DNA of 64,000 nt, taken from Perkinsus olseni. Lineage: Eukaryota; Perkinsozoa; Perkinsida. Made by a program: the position numbers and the translations under genes. Below are positions 42,931 to 56,600 of this stretch, in pieces. Position 1 is the first letter of the stretch. Each line of letters begins with the position of its first letter. The notes under the pieces are model-generated. The model made no database searches. It worked only from the letters and a program-made list of their open reading frames with translations, and was not told the DNA's origin. The stretch spans positions 1-64,000 of the forward strand of contig JABANN010000116.1 of assembly GCA_013115125.1 (NCBI GenBank). Reading direction: 5' to 3'.

Positions 42931-44567
42931 ATGTTTCTTCGCGCGTACGTCGCCCTGACTGTACTCGGGACATCCTCTCTGTCTCTGAAAGGGTAGGCTG
43001 GCTGAACGAGCACCGCGTCGTGCCTCTCTCTCTACTTCCTCTGCTGAGGAAATCATCGAAAGGCTCGTGTCGAGCTCTGCCTTCACGTGCGAATCAGGTA
43101 TAGGTCCAACCTAGCGGTGCTGTCCCTCATCCATCTCGACTTTGCTCACGTATCGAGTAGTATCAGCCCATTGACCGACCCGGCGGTCTCTGCCGGTCTC
43201 CAAGGGGCGCACAACTATCGAGTCCAGAGTGGGAATGAATCCCTCGGCGTCTGGCTCGTAAGACTTCTGTCTCCTCGGGGTATCACTGCACTCCATCAGA
43301 TACCCGCCAATAACGCCACCAAACCGGCCGAGCGAGCCGTCATGTACGACGTGCTGTCGCGCCCACCACACGCCCGTTTTTAGATACTTCCATGGGCAGG
43401 CTAGCAGCCGCGGTCAAGGCCATCGCATCGAGCTGTACAAGATGCTTGCCAACAGGCTCAGTGCTACCGTAGTTGCCTTCGACTTGAGAGGGTGATACCT
43501 TCGCTCGACTGGTCCGCCGGACTAGAGCTGTCGCTGGGTAGGTATGGCGACTCGACAGGAACCCCCTGGACGAGTGGAGTTCTCGAGGACATTCGAACGA
43601 TTGTGGATTGGACTGGGAAGATGCTTCGCAATAATTCAGTAGGTCAATTGAAAGCACTTCTCCGTTCCCTCGATCACCCCCATCGTTGACATATACCACA
43701 ACAGCATCCGGAGTCTCCACAGTTACCGGTGTACCTGTACGGCCATTCGCTGGGAGGCCCACAGGCGCTGTACGCGGCACGGTATATGGGGAAGACAGGA
43801 CGACGGGCAGGGCTCTCAGTACTTCATCGCATGATGTCTGTTCCTAGGTGCCTGGCTGTATTCTAGAGTCCACCTTCGTAGAGTTCATACGAGCGGCCGC
43901 TCAATTCCCGATGACACTGCCTTTGTGGTTCTTGCCTGTGAAAACTCGGGTTCGGCTCCTGAGACCGGTGATTGAGTAGGTATGGTCCAGCAACTTGAAT
44001 CCAATACAGCACTTAGCACTTTGTAGCGTCTTACTGCCCTCATTATCCAGGACCTGTCGTCGGCCTCCTTCCTCTGTCAACCCTCAGGGCTATCGAGGGC
44101 AGCTAGATCCCCCATGTGATTTATGAGAGTTTTTTGATGTTGGCTTCCTTCTCGGTCAGACCCGCGATAGAGGACCCGACCCATTTCAATTATCACACGG
44201 GAGAACAGCTGCTACTTCTACGTCGCGAGGCTCCTGGGGTACCTATCATCAACTTCCATGGTAGGCGAGAGATCACGCTCTCTATGACTGGTGCCCTTCG
44301 GTATACTCGCAAGTACGAGAAGGAGGCCCATCGATGAATCTTGCCTTCGCGGTTGATGCGCTCCGTGACTCAGGTTTATCTGACTGGCTAGTATCCTCGA
44401 AGAACGCCCGAGATCTGCAAAGGCTGGTTGAAGGTGTCAACTACAGGACCGTGCTCATTAAGGGCGGTGGTCATAATAACCTGCGCACAGGCCCTCGTCA
44501 GGACCAGATGGTAGCCGCCCTGCGGGGTTGGTTCCCGGAGACCGAGCGCTTCTTCGCCCTCAATTGA
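42931..44567 (+). CDS. Secreted alpha/beta-hydrolase, copy 3
   Basis: Exon 1 is MFLRAYVALTVLGTSSLSLK, a leader related to but shorter than that of copy 2. From 43110 the gene follows copy 2 almost base for base: SLIHLDFAHVSSSISPLTD, an intron ending TTTTTAG, YFHGQASSRGQGHRIELYKM, YGDSTGTPWTSGVLEDIRTI, LPVYLYGHSLGGPQALYAAR (catalytic Ser), GCILESTFVEFIRAAAQFP, FNYHTGEQLLLLRREAPG and PIINFHG spliced to LSDWLVSSKNARDL (acid). GGGHNNLRTGPRQDQM (His) follows, then stop at 44567. Exons beyond the central part are more diverged than the middle, suggesting gene conversion or uneven selection. All triad residues are present. It converges with the giant gene, about 50 bp apart. Confidence 0.8.
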
Positions 44568-44614
44568 CGAATGTGCCATCAGGAATTCCCTTTTCCCCAT
44601 TCCTGTTATTTCCC

Positions 44615-47600
44615 TCACCCTATGAGCTTCCTGCTCAACGTAAGTAGAGGACATAGAGTACAGTACGGTTCTATCACGAAAAGGTTTTGGAAGTTCAGTT
44701 CGCTCGGGAGGCTCACGTTTTTATGAGAAAGAGAGTTGTTTCGAACGACCGGAGGTGTAGTTGGGTTCACATATGCAGTTGGAGGGATGGCAGTGGACCG
44801 GACGAGCGTGGAACGGAAGGGGGATACTGAGACTTCGGTCGTTGAGCTCCCAAGCCTGCCCCCGAGCAAGGTATCACTCCCATAAGGGAAGAGCTGATCT
44901 GAGTATTCAATCTTGACTGTATCAAGCTGTATGATCTGATAGCGAGCGGTATCACTATTCCAACGACTCGTACGAAGTTCATCTTGGATGGGATCCGACT
45001 CAATCCGTGAAAATTCCCGCGGGCTGACCCTAGTAGTGGAGACGTCGCACGCAATAGACCGCTGATGCTGAACAACAGTTGGTCAATCGGCGACTTGGAT
45101 CATGTTCACTATATTATAATGAAGGTCATGCTTATGACTAGAACCAACACCCTTATTGATGAAAAAGCGTCTGCAGTAACTTCTGCAGCGCTGGTCCCGG
45201 AACCTGAGCGCGACCGTGCGATATACTTAGTTTGCCGCTTGCAACTCCTACCGTCAAGGGTCGGGTCACCAAGGCTGAAGCCATGGAGGGGGAATGTCAT
45301 GAGGACTCCTGAAGATGGCCTAAGGCAGCAGCCACAATGAGGGCACGGCCTTGGAGTCGGTGGCCCGTACGCTGCGGTGCAGTTGCCCGCTGGCCTGCAG
45401 AAGGTCAAATGATAGAAGTTGAATCCTGGCGCGTCCGGCTGTGAATCCGGCAGAGTGACGGGAACTGAGATGGTAGGGCATCCTTTGCTGTTTAATCATG
45501 CCATGGGACTCACCATTAACGGAATGCTGTCCGACTTGAAGACGCTGAGCTCCTTCTTTGACATACAACACTACTGCATTCTCGCCGTCCAGGTCGACTG
45601 TCTGGATAGCCTGAAAGTGGCGCATCGCCTCTGACTGAGGTAAGTGCTCTCAAGACGGTACCCCGCGAAGCTCGCTACTGATCTGAACGCCGAACCACGT
45701 CCCCGAGTTCTCTCGTTGGACGATGTTATGGACAACTCCTGCCGGATATCTGACATAGAAGGGAGTGCGGGCGTTGTAAGGCAGAGCATGCTCATCATAG
45801 GCTCACTCGATACGGATCCTGTGCACACCGCTGTCTGCTGGGAACTCCTTGGTGACATTGAACACCAGAGTCACGCGGTAGTCCACGATTTCCTGAGGAA
45901 TACTGGTCGCCGAGCCTGCCTCTATCCCCGAGCCAACCTGGGGCAGGGATCCGCTGCTTAGAGCCGGCGTCGGGGTTGGAAGGGTCGCATCTTCGGGCTC
46001 GGTAGATGACACGGTATCGCGCACAAATAAAACCCGATAAGAAGCCGTTACTGGAGTTCCGTACTCCACCTTGAAACCTGAGAGTGGTGGCCCTACGGAA
46101 ACGAAGGTCAGCGGCAAGCCTACTGGGGATGGTCATGGCAGCATCCTGAACGTGACCGTGCTGGTCCACTATGATGATCGTCAAGTTGTTGGGCTCGGCC
46201 GTCACTTGCGGGGTGTTTACCAGCCATGAGAGGCCGTAATCTGAAGCGTCCTGGTTGATCGACTGAGCTGACGAATTGAGCTCACCCCTAGGAGGGAGGA
46301 GGTCGTTCAGACGAAGCTCTGCAACCACCGTTCCGCTCCCTTCTGGCCGGGTGATGCTGCACCTGAGGGCGGCGAGTCACGGCAATCGGGCAAAGACCAG
46401 GTCCATGAAGCTGACCTATCGGTGCTGCTCGCAGACACTGGAAGATAGAAGACTTTCAGAGTGTCGCAGTATACAGTGAAGGTGTCCGGCAAGATGACTC
46501 GCACGTGGCCGACCGACATATCGAACCTGATAGAAGGAATCTGGAACGCCGCTGGATCTGCCCGGCGAGAGCTTACGTTTGCTTGGTGGTAAATCCAACG
46601 GCCATGAGGAGTCTGATATCATCGTGCTGCTCGCTCGGTATGGAGGCGTATAATATACGCGCATCTTCCATTTGCCTGCCAAGCAAAATGCATGGACACG
46701 GATAGGCCTTTGGGTGGGGATCCTCACCTGACTTCAAAACCTTCATGTTCAGACCAACCCACTTCCATGTGATCTGCTGGGCTGTAGATGAAGTCCACGA
46801 CAGAGCCTAAGGACAGGGAAGTACAGCAGGCCTTTCTTGATAGACAAACTTACTCAGAGCGGGCGATGGATTGTCTTTAAACTGGATAGCTCGGATGTAC
46901 CTGTCCAAGACGAGCTGCTGCGGACACTCTCGCACGACTGGACATACCACTGGATAGAGCTTGGACTCCTCGGTGGGGTCTTCACCGAGACCTTGAGGCT
47001 GGATGGTGACGACTGGAGCCCTCCCCGCCGAGCAAGGAGAACTGCAACCTGCCATGGGGCGCTCAGTCGGATCATTAGCCAATCTCGAAGGCCGTGAGGG
47101 GTGTCCCGAAGAACTCCGAGGGGCGGTTGTTGCTGCACACCTGCCGTTGGCTTCCGTCAGCAAGGTCCAATGTTGTTATTCGGCAGCCTTGGATGTCGGT
47201 CCCTCTGTATTCATGCAGGCAGTCTGGGCTCCCGAAGGTGAAGTCAGGCGGCGCGACGAGGTAGAGAACGTCGGGACTCGTCCCGTGAGGGTCCAGAACC
47301 AGGGACACCTGGGAGCACCATCACCCTCTGCAAGGGCCAGCGGAACCCACTTGAATTTCTGCTCCGGGAGGATGCTGCCGAGGGCACGCCAAGCAGGACG
47401 CCGGCAAAACCTCGAAGTCCAACTGGGCAACCATGTCGAACCACGAATTGTCCGCGGTCTCCGGCTCCTCAGGCGAGCGCAGGAATCTGAAGGGGCACAG
47501 CGGCTATGCAGATTAACATCAGGGATGCGCTACCGGTCATTAGTATTCGTCGGCAGACGAGTGGCAGTGGAAACCTCCTCGTCGTCCGGCAATCTCGTTT

Positions 47601-50600
47601 CCAACAGCCACTTGGAGTCGATCGTCATCTTAGCGAGGCCTGAGGGAGCAGCGGACATCAGAGCCTTCCCTCTCGTTGCAGAGGCCTCACTCTCGGGCGG
47701 AAGTGTCACCAACTGCTTAGCCGTGAGAGCGAAGAGTTCGGGGTGAATTCGTCGAGGATCCACAGGAGTATGGACCTGATAAGGAAACGTCGTTGGTGGG
47801 GAGGAGTGATGAGCCGGCCAAAGCACCTTCACTGAGATCGTGTAGAGATGCCCTGCTTCCAATGGCTCCGTCAGCGTGCACCAAAGCGAGTCATCCAACG
47901 CCGTCAAATTGGAAACCTATCGAAGGAACCGTGGGTGGTCTATCAGTCGATGAGGTCCGCTGTCCACCTCAATGGGACGATTGTTGGCTTCGTCGAGGAC
48001 GGCGAAATCCTCACTAAGTACGGCATAGGACTTGGCGTTGATGTAGAGAACTTCTCCGGAATGAGCGGTCCTGAATGAATGAGATGAGGCACTTCTTGAG
48101 GGCCACAGCTTCAACCAACCTCGTCATGGTACTGCGGAGCACGGCGGTGGCCTCCACTGGGGCGTCTAGAGTTGATAGCTGGACTCCAAACTGGGAGGAG
48201 ACAGGATAGGCCAGCGGGTTGGCGTTGAAGGAAGACAGTAGGGTCGCCGTAGGGACCGTAAGGAGTCCTGAACGACAAGCTTATGCGTGTCAAAGGGGCG
48301 GCTCATAGTAGCTGGAGGTCACCTGGCAGCTCGAAGCCGTCTTTGTAGGCCGACTTCTGGTCGCGCTTCTCGTCTACGAGATAGGTGGTTATGTCGAACT
48401 CAGTCTGGCCTCCTTCCTGGCCGAGTCGTACCTGCGGAGTTGGGCAGCTTTCCTCCCTGGTGACTCCTGAACACCCACCTTGCCGAGCCTAACGGTGCTC
48501 CTTTCCCCCGCTCTGATGACTACACGGAGACTCACTGTACTGCCGATGGCCTCGAGGATCTCATGCCCGCTAGACAATACTTTAGCCGCAGAGAAGTCGA
48601 AGCCTGGCGGCCGCCGTGCTGTTATGACCAGCTTGTCTGCTGCGGATACCGCAGTAAAAGATATCTGTCATCGAAGAGCTACAAAGGCACATGCCGCCAT
48701 TTTGTCTTCTTCGACAGCGTCCAGCCCCCAACAGGGATATGCGGATCCGAGCAATTGTCACCTCGATGTCTGATGCCCGAGTAGCAGCGAGCATCTCTCC
48801 AGTGAGCTCAACGGAGCAGTCCTCGAGCTGGGGCACCACAGTCCAAGATGCATGCACTGCAGTTGCTACAACCGAGACCTGAACGAGTTATTCTCGAGTG
48901 GCTCCCTGGTATCCCTCATACCCCTTCGTTTTGAGACGATGGTCGGAAGTGACCGGCCTTCCAGTAGTTGCGTACCAGCGACGGCGTTTCGATGGGATTT
49001 ATGGTCGTTATGGTGTACTCGATGGTCTGGAGGACACGAGGTAACCATAGAGGCACGCTAATGGTGTTGGGCTGCTCACATGGCCGGATGGGTAGGCTGT
49101 CGGCTCATCGACAATAAGGTGCATCACTCTCCCGTCGCAAGTGGGCAGGGAGTTGGGTAGGTAACTGTAGAAAGTCAGGAGGTGGGACACGATCCGCCAC
49201 GGACTAGCTTCGAGCTCGGCAGCGGAAGGAGCGGAATCCTACTTTCCTTGGTTCGTGATCCAAGTGAAGCCGTGACAGATTTCACCATGGCCGCCAAAAC
49301 TATACCCCTCAGGAGCTTCGATCAGGAGAATATCTCCCGTGTCCAGTCTAGCCGAGAACTTAACGCCGATGTACAGGGCGGGTATCTACAAGGTTCTCGA
49401 TTTGCAGGAGGCCTACTGTGGACACCCTACCTCTGTCTTGCCGGCGACGATCGGGAGCTGCGTAGTCGGATCCGAATTCCTCACCACGAATTCACTGAGC
49501 ACATTGGTGACCGTGAAGCCATGCATCGAGGTCTCGTCGAGGGCGGATATCGTCGGGTCCTCCCTGGCAGAATGCAAGGACGACAGCAGCAGAAGCAGGC
49601 ACCTACACGTCCAGAGCATTCCTGAAGCTCTGCAGGAGCCAGTCTCCCTTCGAAGTCTCGACCACGACGTCCGGGTTATAGACGAATACTGTCAAACGAT
49701 AACGCCGCTTGGCTAGGAGAGGTTTGTCATTGAGAAGGGTCATGGTCATCCTATGCAGCCTAGAAGAAGGAGTACCACCGTGCGGGCTTATGATGGGCCG
49801 ATGCAGCAACTTACTTAGCAAAGCTAGTTGCCGCCGTGTCCGGGTTAGGATCCGTTATCCGGCAGGAGTAGTCAGCAGACCTGCGGAGGCTACTTGACGG
49901 TGCTGGAGATGGGGACAAGAGTGACTACCGGAACACTGAGGCCGGTTGGGACTCCTCATCATCTCCTGCAAGCTCTTCCAGTTCCACTCCTTCACACTCG
50001 TCACTGCGCGGTATATCAGTGCGTGTAACGAAGGTGAAGTCCGAGGGAGCTGTGAGCATGAGGACAGCCCCGCCGCCCAGGTCCGGACTGTCTCGATCGA
50101 CTCTGCTGTGGGTCGTGAAGGAGATCGTCACAGGATTTCTGACCAGCTCGAAGGGAATACCGAGCTGTGTGGCTTGTTCTTTCAGCCTGTTCTTGGCAAC
50201 ACTCACTGGCAAGACCTCTGCTGGGTGGAAGGACCAGAGCTCGAAACCAGGGAAGGGTTCGCTGCTCTCTCCACCGAGCTCAATCGTCCACATGTTATCC
50301 ACAGGGTTAGTCAGGGGATTGCTGTGGATGCGCAGCCGGAAGACATAAAGATTCTCCTTTTCAAGGCCTGGCCCCACAATCATTCGAGCGACGTTTTGGC
50401 CTCCAGTGCAGGATAGCATCTCGGCCGAGTCCGGCCATTCTGTATACTGTCGAGGCAGGGACTGACCATCACCGAAGACCTTGTCCGGCCTGGTCTCCAA
50501 ACCCACGAGGCAGTCCTCAGCGAAAACCAAAGAGAGAGGGCCGGTCACAGTGAGGATCGAATCAGCCGACGTTTTGTCGGTTGGCAGTCTGAACTGTAGA

Positions 50601-53600
50601 ATGACATTATTTTCCTTTCCCGGCCGATCGTTCCTTCCACTGGCGGCCCTTTGCTCATCCGTAATAGGGGCTAGGCTAGCCGCATCCATCTTCACGCTCA
50701 GTGTATGCCCGGGGTAGTAGGTGGCCAAGTCCAGCGTTTGAGGTCCGACCGAGGAATTGAATAGCCCACGGAAGCTCTCCAGTTTGAAGCAAGAAGACAT
50801 ACCGCAGTCCGAATCATCTTCGGGCACCACGTCCCGGACCTCGCTGGGGTTGGTGACTCTGAGTAGCTTGAAATGGTAAAGGCCGGGCTCGATAGGGAAA
50901 ATTGTTGGCTGCAGCGTGACCGTCCTAGCAGTGGTGTTCCACACACACTCGACCCCAGGAGGCAGCTCGGACCCTGGCTCCGCTGCCTCGGTGCTCGGCT
51001 CGGCCCCGCCAGAATCGTCATCTGCGACCACTGACAAGTGCGGTAGAGTCCATTCATTCATACCACTGGGGATCGTCCCCTCGGCCACCAAACGCCTAGA
51101 CTGGCTCGAGGTGGGCTCGAGTACGCAGGAAGAAGGCATTTCATAGCCCTCGGGAAAAGTGATAACGAGGGCGTCCGAAAGGGGATGGATGCTGCTGGCG
51201 GTGCGTGCCGTGAAGGTGACCTCAACCCGCTTACCCACGACAATGCTGCTGGGGGATACCTGAACCACACCAGGCAAATACAAGAGGAGCTACGCTCGAC
51301 GATTCATTCTGTGGCTCAACATTCGCAACGCTGGTGAGGGATGCACTTTCAGATTTCACATCGCGAAATGAAGAGTGAGTGATGGTGACACGCGATTAGC
51401 ACTCCCAGCTTTCCTCGAAGCCTCTCTAACGAGTTTCGCGGTATGACTGCGCGTGGATCAGTCATCTTACAGTGAAGGCTCCAAGGGAGGTTATCGTTCC
51501 AAGTTCCAGCATGGCCGCGTATGGCCGGTCGGCCGCCTCCACCTGAGGAGGAAGCGTCATCGAGACCGAACGGCACCCCAGAGCCCCGACCCACCTCGTC
51601 GAAGCCGAACTCGATGAGAAGCTTCCTTGTTGAGCCCGACGGGGGGAAGGATGGCACCATAACGGGAGCTCGGAAGCCGTAGATATGGGAGGAGTTGAAG
51701 AACAGACGCTGACTGCCCCAGGAGAGGACCTGAGGAAGACCGTCACCGTCAAACTGCAGCCTTCCTATGCTCACTGATGACTGATTCGTTGGCAACGTCT
51801 GTGTGGGCCACTCGGCGGTGATGTTATTCAACTGGTGGTAGACAGATGGGTCGCCTCTGGTGCAGTTCCGGCAGGCAACGAAGTCTTCGTCGGATCGAAT
51901 GACCCACTGCCAGCCAGCAGGTAGCGAGGCTCGAAATGTACCTCAGGAAGGAGGGCGATCGGTACCACAGGGATGAGTCTGTCGAGTACTGGTAGTCGAC
52001 CATGGCAATTGCCATAAGCGAATTTGAAGCATTGAGAGTTCCCTCCTCTGCCGATAAGGCACGGCCGAGCTGAGGCGAGCAGAGACGTGGAAGGTACCTA
52101 AAAGATCATCGAAATTGAGTTTCCCTGATGACAGCGGCAGCAGCCCCTACCATCCCTCAGTGGTTGGTCCGGCGTTGTGAGCATATACTGGTACAGCCGC
52201 CACGACCTCGCCACTGACTGTGGCATCAACGACACAGTACCTGGGGTGCCGTCGATGTATCTGAAGGGCAACAACAGGCCATCATCCCCAACAACACGTC
52301 GGCGGCCCTACTGCCGCTTGTCATTGAGAGTCCATATCCGCCATGCGTCGTCATCGCCAGAAACGATACTGTCAATAATAGGATTCACAATCCTCAAGCG
52401 GAAGCCGTATAGGGTGTCCTCCTTGAGCAGACGGTGAGTGTTTATGAGGGCTTGGTGGTACCTGCATGGGCAGCGGTGCAGCCGATCCGAAGAAGCCAAG
52501 TCGCACCGTATGGCAGTTCCCGTAGCTCCACTGTCTCCCTGCAGGTTCGGCCGGTCCTTAGCTTCGGCGAGGCCCTCACAGTTGAGTACGGTAGGAAGTG
52601 GGAAGGCGGTGACATCACCGCCGCTGACGTAGAAGTCCTCCCCCAGATCCTGCACCAGGCATGCCTTGCCGAAATCGAAGTGTCTAGGGGCATTGACCAG
52701 TATATACCCATCCTGGCCAGCCGACTGCTCAGTGTGGAACCATACGCTTATCCAGTGTCGACGAACGGTGGTAGCGGTCGAGACCGAGAAGTCGTCAGGA
52801 ACGATGATGGGCGTGCTGAGCTTGCCTAGCACTGGCCGGCTGCCATAGAACAGCTCCGGCTCGGAAGACATAAAGACGCTGCCCTCGACTTCGTACATGT
52901 TGCTGGCTTGAGAGTAATACCCACGAGAGGCGATTCTGACCCGCCATCTGTTGGAGCTGCTGGCTTGCCCAAGGGGGACGGATGGGTTGTCTACTATGAT
53001 CTTGGCCATGACACTGCTGCCACTATAAATGACGTCATAGCCCGACAGACCGAAGCTACACTCGTTAGTCGAGTCGAAGGACCACATCTCGGGCTTCTCT
53101 ACCGTGCCCCTGCCTTGGGGTACTCTCTGCTCGAACAGCAACAGATCATCCTCGACAGCGGCAGCCCCTCGACAGATATACCCCTCTGGCAAGCTTAGAG
53201 TGAATTGTGCGCTGGTTGCAGCGCCGCCACCAGCGAAGAGTGTCGCGCCAAGATTGAGCTTGACGTAAATGCTGTTGCCGGTGTCCGATCGGAAGGGCTC
53301 CGTGTCACCATCAGTGGCGAGGACCTGAGTGTACGACCTAAAGCGAACTGAGTGAAATCGGAGGCTTGCGGCCCACCTTTCCGACGGTGTATCCTGCATC
53401 AGGCTTCTTCCAGATGTAGTCCCCACTGGACATGATATAGGAGGGGCTTTGGTCTGTAGCCGTGGTGATCTGTGCTGCCAGTCTATCCGGGAAGAAGCCA
53501 CCCGTTGGCAACTGCAGATTGTAGAGCTCTATCTTATGCGCTCTTCCGCCATGCAGTGGAGTCATCCCACTAGGGAAGCTGAGTCTTAGGACGCTCTTAT

Positions 53601-56600
53601 GACCATTGGGCACGATCGTCTCGGTCTTGACTTCGGTGATATCACCACACACGTGCTCGGAGTCCACGGGCGTGCACACTGCTGTTGGCTCCCTTTCCAT
53701 GTCCCACTGCAGCAAGGGCCACAAGAATATCCGCAAGATGCTGCCACCAACAATGGCCGACAGTTCGTTCGCTGAGCCCTTCACAACCAGTGTTAGCTGA
53801 GCATCGCTGCCGCTGAGGGCGGAGCCGGTGGTCAACTCCCTCACTTGGTTGTTGCCTCCAGTAACTGCTAAGCCACCAGGTATCAGGAAGTGAGGATCAG
53901 TGACACCTCCCTCCGGCACGGCCAAGCGAGTGAGCAGTGGTCGGCCCATCTCCAAGGCGGTGTAGGGAGCGCTCTCTAGTGCAACCATCGAGATGATGCG
54001 GACATACTCTTGGTCGCTTGACTGCCCCGCGAAGCCTGCCATGTTCATAACGATCTTATAGCTGGTGTCCGGCCGCAGTCCACTACGACGATCGAAAACG
54101 ATGAAGAACTCTCTGTAGGAGTCGTAGGAGCGGTAGTAGCAGCCCTTGGGCATCGGAAAGCCGTTCTCAGTGTCGTCACTCCACAGCTCTTTAAAAAGCT
54201 TCCCGCAGACGTATTGCCGGGCCTCCTCGAGCTCATCTTCACTCGCGTTGTTGTCATCGATTTCCGGGCTCTCGGTGCCTGAGTAATAGGCCTCAAGAAA
54301 ACCCGTGTCCAGGAAGATTATCTTCAACTGCGTCAGCTCCGTCGACTGAGTGTAGTGCTTTCCGATAGCCCCGCTTGCCGTCTTGAACGAGATGACCCCA
54401 GGAGCCCGCACCCCTAGAGCCGTAGTTGAGAGGGACACGGAAGTTGCTGCCATCGGGAAGGGGTCCACAAATGATATGTGCCCTGCCTCAGCGACGTAGT
54501 TGCCGTTGCCGCCATACGACCAGCAGACTTTCAAGTCATGCTTCTCTGCAGTAGCTTTGATCTCCTCTTTCGTTATGACGCGGTTCAGGACAGTCCACGC
54601 ACCGAACGAAGAGCCTGTTGCGAAGACAGGCCGCCTGCTCTCCGGCCAGCCAATGTTCACTGCGAATTTCGTCAAAGTGCCATCCAAGGCTGTGACTGTA
54701 TGCCCCACGAAGTAGGTATCAGCCAGTGAGGCATTGTTAGTGTTGTAGTCCGCGAACTCATAGACGCCTTGCATCGCCGCGACCATGTCGTCATTGCAGG
54801 GGTTATCGGTGACGGTAGAATCACACTCAATACCGGAGGTGATGATGAGAACGTCCCCTGTTCTGAGGTAAGGTGCTCCAGAGAAGTAGAGGTAGGTCAT
54901 GGTGTCGCTGCTGACTTCAAGTCGAGTGATGAAGGCTCTATCGCAGTTGTTGTTTTGAACGTCACAGTTGATCTGGTCGAACCTTGGTGTAATACCAGCT
55001 ATGTTCGTTTCTGACCCTGCCACACTTGATGCTGTGGCACATCTTGTCGGGCACCCGACCTGAACACTCGGTTCCACATCGAGCGGGTTGCCACCGTTGT
55101 CCAGGCAGCTGGCTTCCGCGCGTATGATTCTGACAGTGTCCTCGCTACTTAGACCCCACCCTGTGTACTCGAACCGTACGCCAATGTTAGTTGCAAACGA
55201 CCATCGCTGGCCGGCCGTCGGCCCTCTGATAGTCAAGCGTAGAATGAGGCTCCAAGCGGCACTGTCGAGGCACTGGTATGTGGTGGGGTCCGTCAAGGCA
55301 CAGTAGCAGACGGCCATGATGCCGGCCTTAGTGGCCAGAAGAGTATCCGATAGGTCGCTGTGGTTGGTTTTGTTGGTGAAACCCATTTGGTACGGGAAAC
55401 TGCTGTGCTGAAGGCCTCTGTATCTCCCAGCCGTTGATTCGTAGAGAGCAGGCACATAGTCGGTATCCCACGGACGGGATTGGCACTCGGTATCGGTCAT
55501 TGATCCATCATCATCACTGAGCAGCTTCACGATACCGTTATCCTGCAGGCCAAGGGTCATCTGGTCGGAGGTGTGGTTGAGCCAACGGTTGAAGGTCAAA
55601 GTGCCGTTACGATTCACATACCGTAAAAAGGCGTACTCCTCCACCGTATCGCCCTGGAAGGCATAGCCGCTCGAAGGCCGGAAGGGGTGCAGTGAAAACT
55701 GGCCGACTTTGAACCAGCTTGTGGAAGTCTCACAAGATCCGTGGCAAAAACACACATCGAACTCCTTAGCCGAGTTGAAGTTCAACTTCTCGTGATCAGT
55801 CCAGCCCGCGTCGAATACGTAAGCTGGTGTGCCGTTGGCTGGCAGGCCGAATTCCTTCCAGTCCTGCCGGTAGCCGCCGTGAAGGGTGCAGTTGGTCGGA
55901 CTATAGCAAGTGGCTGGAGTAGGGAGCATTTCCGTGTGGCTGGCCCCATGGCAGCCATGGGCGATGGGAGTCGTGGTCCAGCTAGGAAGGTTAAACGCCG
56001 ATCCATGGCGAGAGGCGTCCGCGATGGCAACCACCTTTAGGCGACTGTCTAGATTGAACTCGCAGGCCCCTGGTGGACAATCGACTCTGACGCTGAACTT
56101 CTGGCCCGGGGTGACCGCTGTGAAGTAGTTGTCAGCGCAAGGCTGCAGGAAGGGACTGCACAGCCTCACTGTGTATATCTGAATGACTCCGATCTGTTGC
56201 ACGTACCTGATGGAAAGCAGCAGTACTGGCGATGGCAGTAGCCGAACGGAGTAGCTTACTCATCGAAGGCATCACATTTTCCGCCCACTGTAGCGTCGTA
56301 GTCTGGACAGTAGCAGGCCGCCACGGACGTCGCTGCGAATGTCGTTCCATTGAGCCACCCTACTGTTTGCGGAATCTTCACTTCCAAGTCGCTCTTCAGG
56401 CCATCGGTGCTCAGCATATACCCGCCGGTCATGTTGCAGCTGCCACCAGCATCACAGATGACCCCTGAGGGGTAGGTCGATCCGCAGGTCTGTACAGTAT
56501 ATGACGCCTGTGACCCCGTAGTAGAATCGTAGGTGGCGGCAAAGCTAGCTGACCAGGTGAGCTTGCCGGGAGCGTCCGAAGGCGTGAAGGCATCGTAGTT

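Noticed and set aside
49946-56040. Plus-strand frames across the giant gene (for example 52434-52829)
   Set aside because: They mirror long minus-strand exons with module signatures and have no family or splice support of their own.
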